Part shown: positions 63,430-64,000 of the stretch, one piece after another | Numbering within the stretch: position 1 is the first letter of the stretch | How the letters are laid out: each line of letters opens with the position of its first letter | Assembly: GCA_011523845.1 (NCBI GenBank) | Contig: WTFV01000178.1 | Coordinates: forward strand, 1-64,000 | Source of the DNA: Acidobacteriota bacterium | GTDB taxonomy: Bacteria > Acidobacteriota > Vicinamibacteria > Vicinamibacterales > UBA8438 | DNA: 64,000 bases | Reading direction: 5' to 3' | Program-made: the position numbers and the translations under genes | The notes under the pieces: model-generated | Seen by the model: the letters and a program-made list of their open reading frames with translations, nothing else | Database searches by the model: none | Told to the model about the DNA's origin: nothing

Positions 63430-64000
63430 CTACGGGAGCGACGTCACCTTCTGCGTGTTTTTCCGCCGCGCGCCGCCCAGGATGCCGGTCAGGCCGTAGT
63501 TGCCCTCGTGGCAGGCGTACTCGTAGAGCACGCCGTCGGTGCGCCGGAACGGAATGGCGGCGCTGAAGGGCCGCGTCAGATTGTTCGGATCCTCGAACGT
63601 GAACTCGTACATCACCGTGTCGGGATCGAGGCGCGTGAACCGCTCGACCAGGTAGGTGTCGCGGGAAGACCCGGCGAAGTTGGTCGCCCGGGCGAAGTTC
63701 GTCGTCTCGACGACCAGGGTCTCGCCTTCCCAGCGCCCGCGCGAGTCGCCCACCCACTGGCGGATGTCGCCGTGCGGCCGGTCGATGGGGATGATGCGCA
63801 CGTTGTGGATGTGCTCGTTGAGCAGCGCCACGTAGCCCGGCGCCTGGAAGATGTGGACGTTGTTGTTGTAGGCGCCGGGCCGCATCGGCGGTCCCGAGTT
63901 CGAGCCCATCAGGCAGCGGTCGCCCAGGGTGCGGTCCGTGTAGTGGTCGGCGAAGCCGTTGCGCATGTTGAGGCGGTTGATGGCGCGGGCGTCGCGGTAC
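63430..64000 (-). CDS. conserved hypothetical exported protein (5' end outside window)
   Basis: The last 190 residues of a protein whose frame is open to the window edge. Blocks such as IFQAPGYVALLNEHIHNVRI, GDSRGRWEGETLVVETTNFA and FTFEDPNNLTRPFSAAIPF, ending CHEGNYGLTGILGGARR, are typical of a large family of secreted hypothetical proteins common in Acidobacteriota and related soil and marine phyla. No catalytic role is known. A good terminator follows it. Confidence 0.82.
   Translation of the reverse strand, partial: YRDARAINRLNMRNGFADHYTDRTLGDRCLMGSNSGPPMRPGAYNNNVHIFQAPGYVALLNEHIHNVRIIPIDRPHGDIRQWVGDSRGRWEGETLVVETTNFARATNFAGSSRDTYLVERFTRLDPDTVMYEFTFEDPNNLTRPFSAAIPFRRTDGVLYEYACHEGNYGLTGILGGARRKNTQKVTSLP

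Overview
The window is high-GC, densely coding DNA. It most resembles an uncultured Acidobacteriota, probably of the Vicinamibacteria type. The basis is two Oar-like TonB-dependent receptors with N-terminal carboxypeptidase-regulatory domains, CRTAC1/ASPIC-UnbV lipoproteins next to a TPR lipoprotein, a PQQ-like propeller paired with a di-haem cytochrome c, and a DUF4159 protein. The taxonomy is inferred from family content only. I see no rRNA, tRNA or CRISPR array.

Layout. (1) 1-11.8 kb, minus strand: two paralogous receptors feed into an operon of CRTAC1 lipoprotein, TPR lipoprotein and a second CRTAC1 protein cut by the window edge. (2) 12-20.4 kb: mazE with a broken mazF, a DUF3800 protein, a dual-specificity phosphatase with older partial copies upstream of each receptor, a cytochrome c/quinoprotein pair, DUF4159, a His/Met-rich membrane protein and an alginate-export remnant. 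(3) 20.4-26.6 kb: an assimilatory nitrate cluster with truncated narK, a nitrite reductase fused to rubredoxin-like and Rieske domains, a DmsB-like Fe-S protein with broken DmsC part, and nitrate reductase. (4) 26.6-28.7 kb: ImmA remnant, VOC protein, a tandem-domain protein and a truncated Uma2.

(5) 28.8-53.8 kb is a defence island built on a type 2 BREX (Pgl) locus: pglW, pglX, pglY, pglZ, brxD, brxHI in that order on the plus strand. Three members look damaged. pglW has an in-frame amber codon, pglX lacks its methyltransferase core, and pglY lacks its ATPase region and is frameshifted. pglZ, brxD and brxHI look intact. Nested in reverse orientation between pglW and pglX is a compact seven-gene operon: sigma factor, XRE regulator, ImmA/IrrE peptidase, ubiquitin-like protein, E2-like protein, JAB-E1 fusion and DUF6527. 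Six genes are read as chained by 4-12 bp overlaps or close spacing. This is the most interesting system here: a bacterial ubiquitin-like conjugation and deconjugation cassette with its own apparent regulatory triad. Other insertions in the island are a DUF5131-TcmP fusion, two retropepsin-like proteins, dead hicBA and vapBC-type modules, and a PyrE-like phosphoribosyltransferase plus small protein between brxD and brxHI.

(6) 53.8-61 kb, minus strand: two DUF488 proteins, a dual-OB protein, two AlbA_2/Schlafen ATP-binding proteins, MutM, a sirtuin and a ParA-like ATPase. (7) 61.2-64 kb: a sodium:solute symporter and the 3' part of a secreted hypothetical protein.

About a dozen genes are truncated, frameshifted or internally deleted. 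That suggests a decaying accessory region, although assembly or consensus errors could mimic some lesions and read-level checking would decide.
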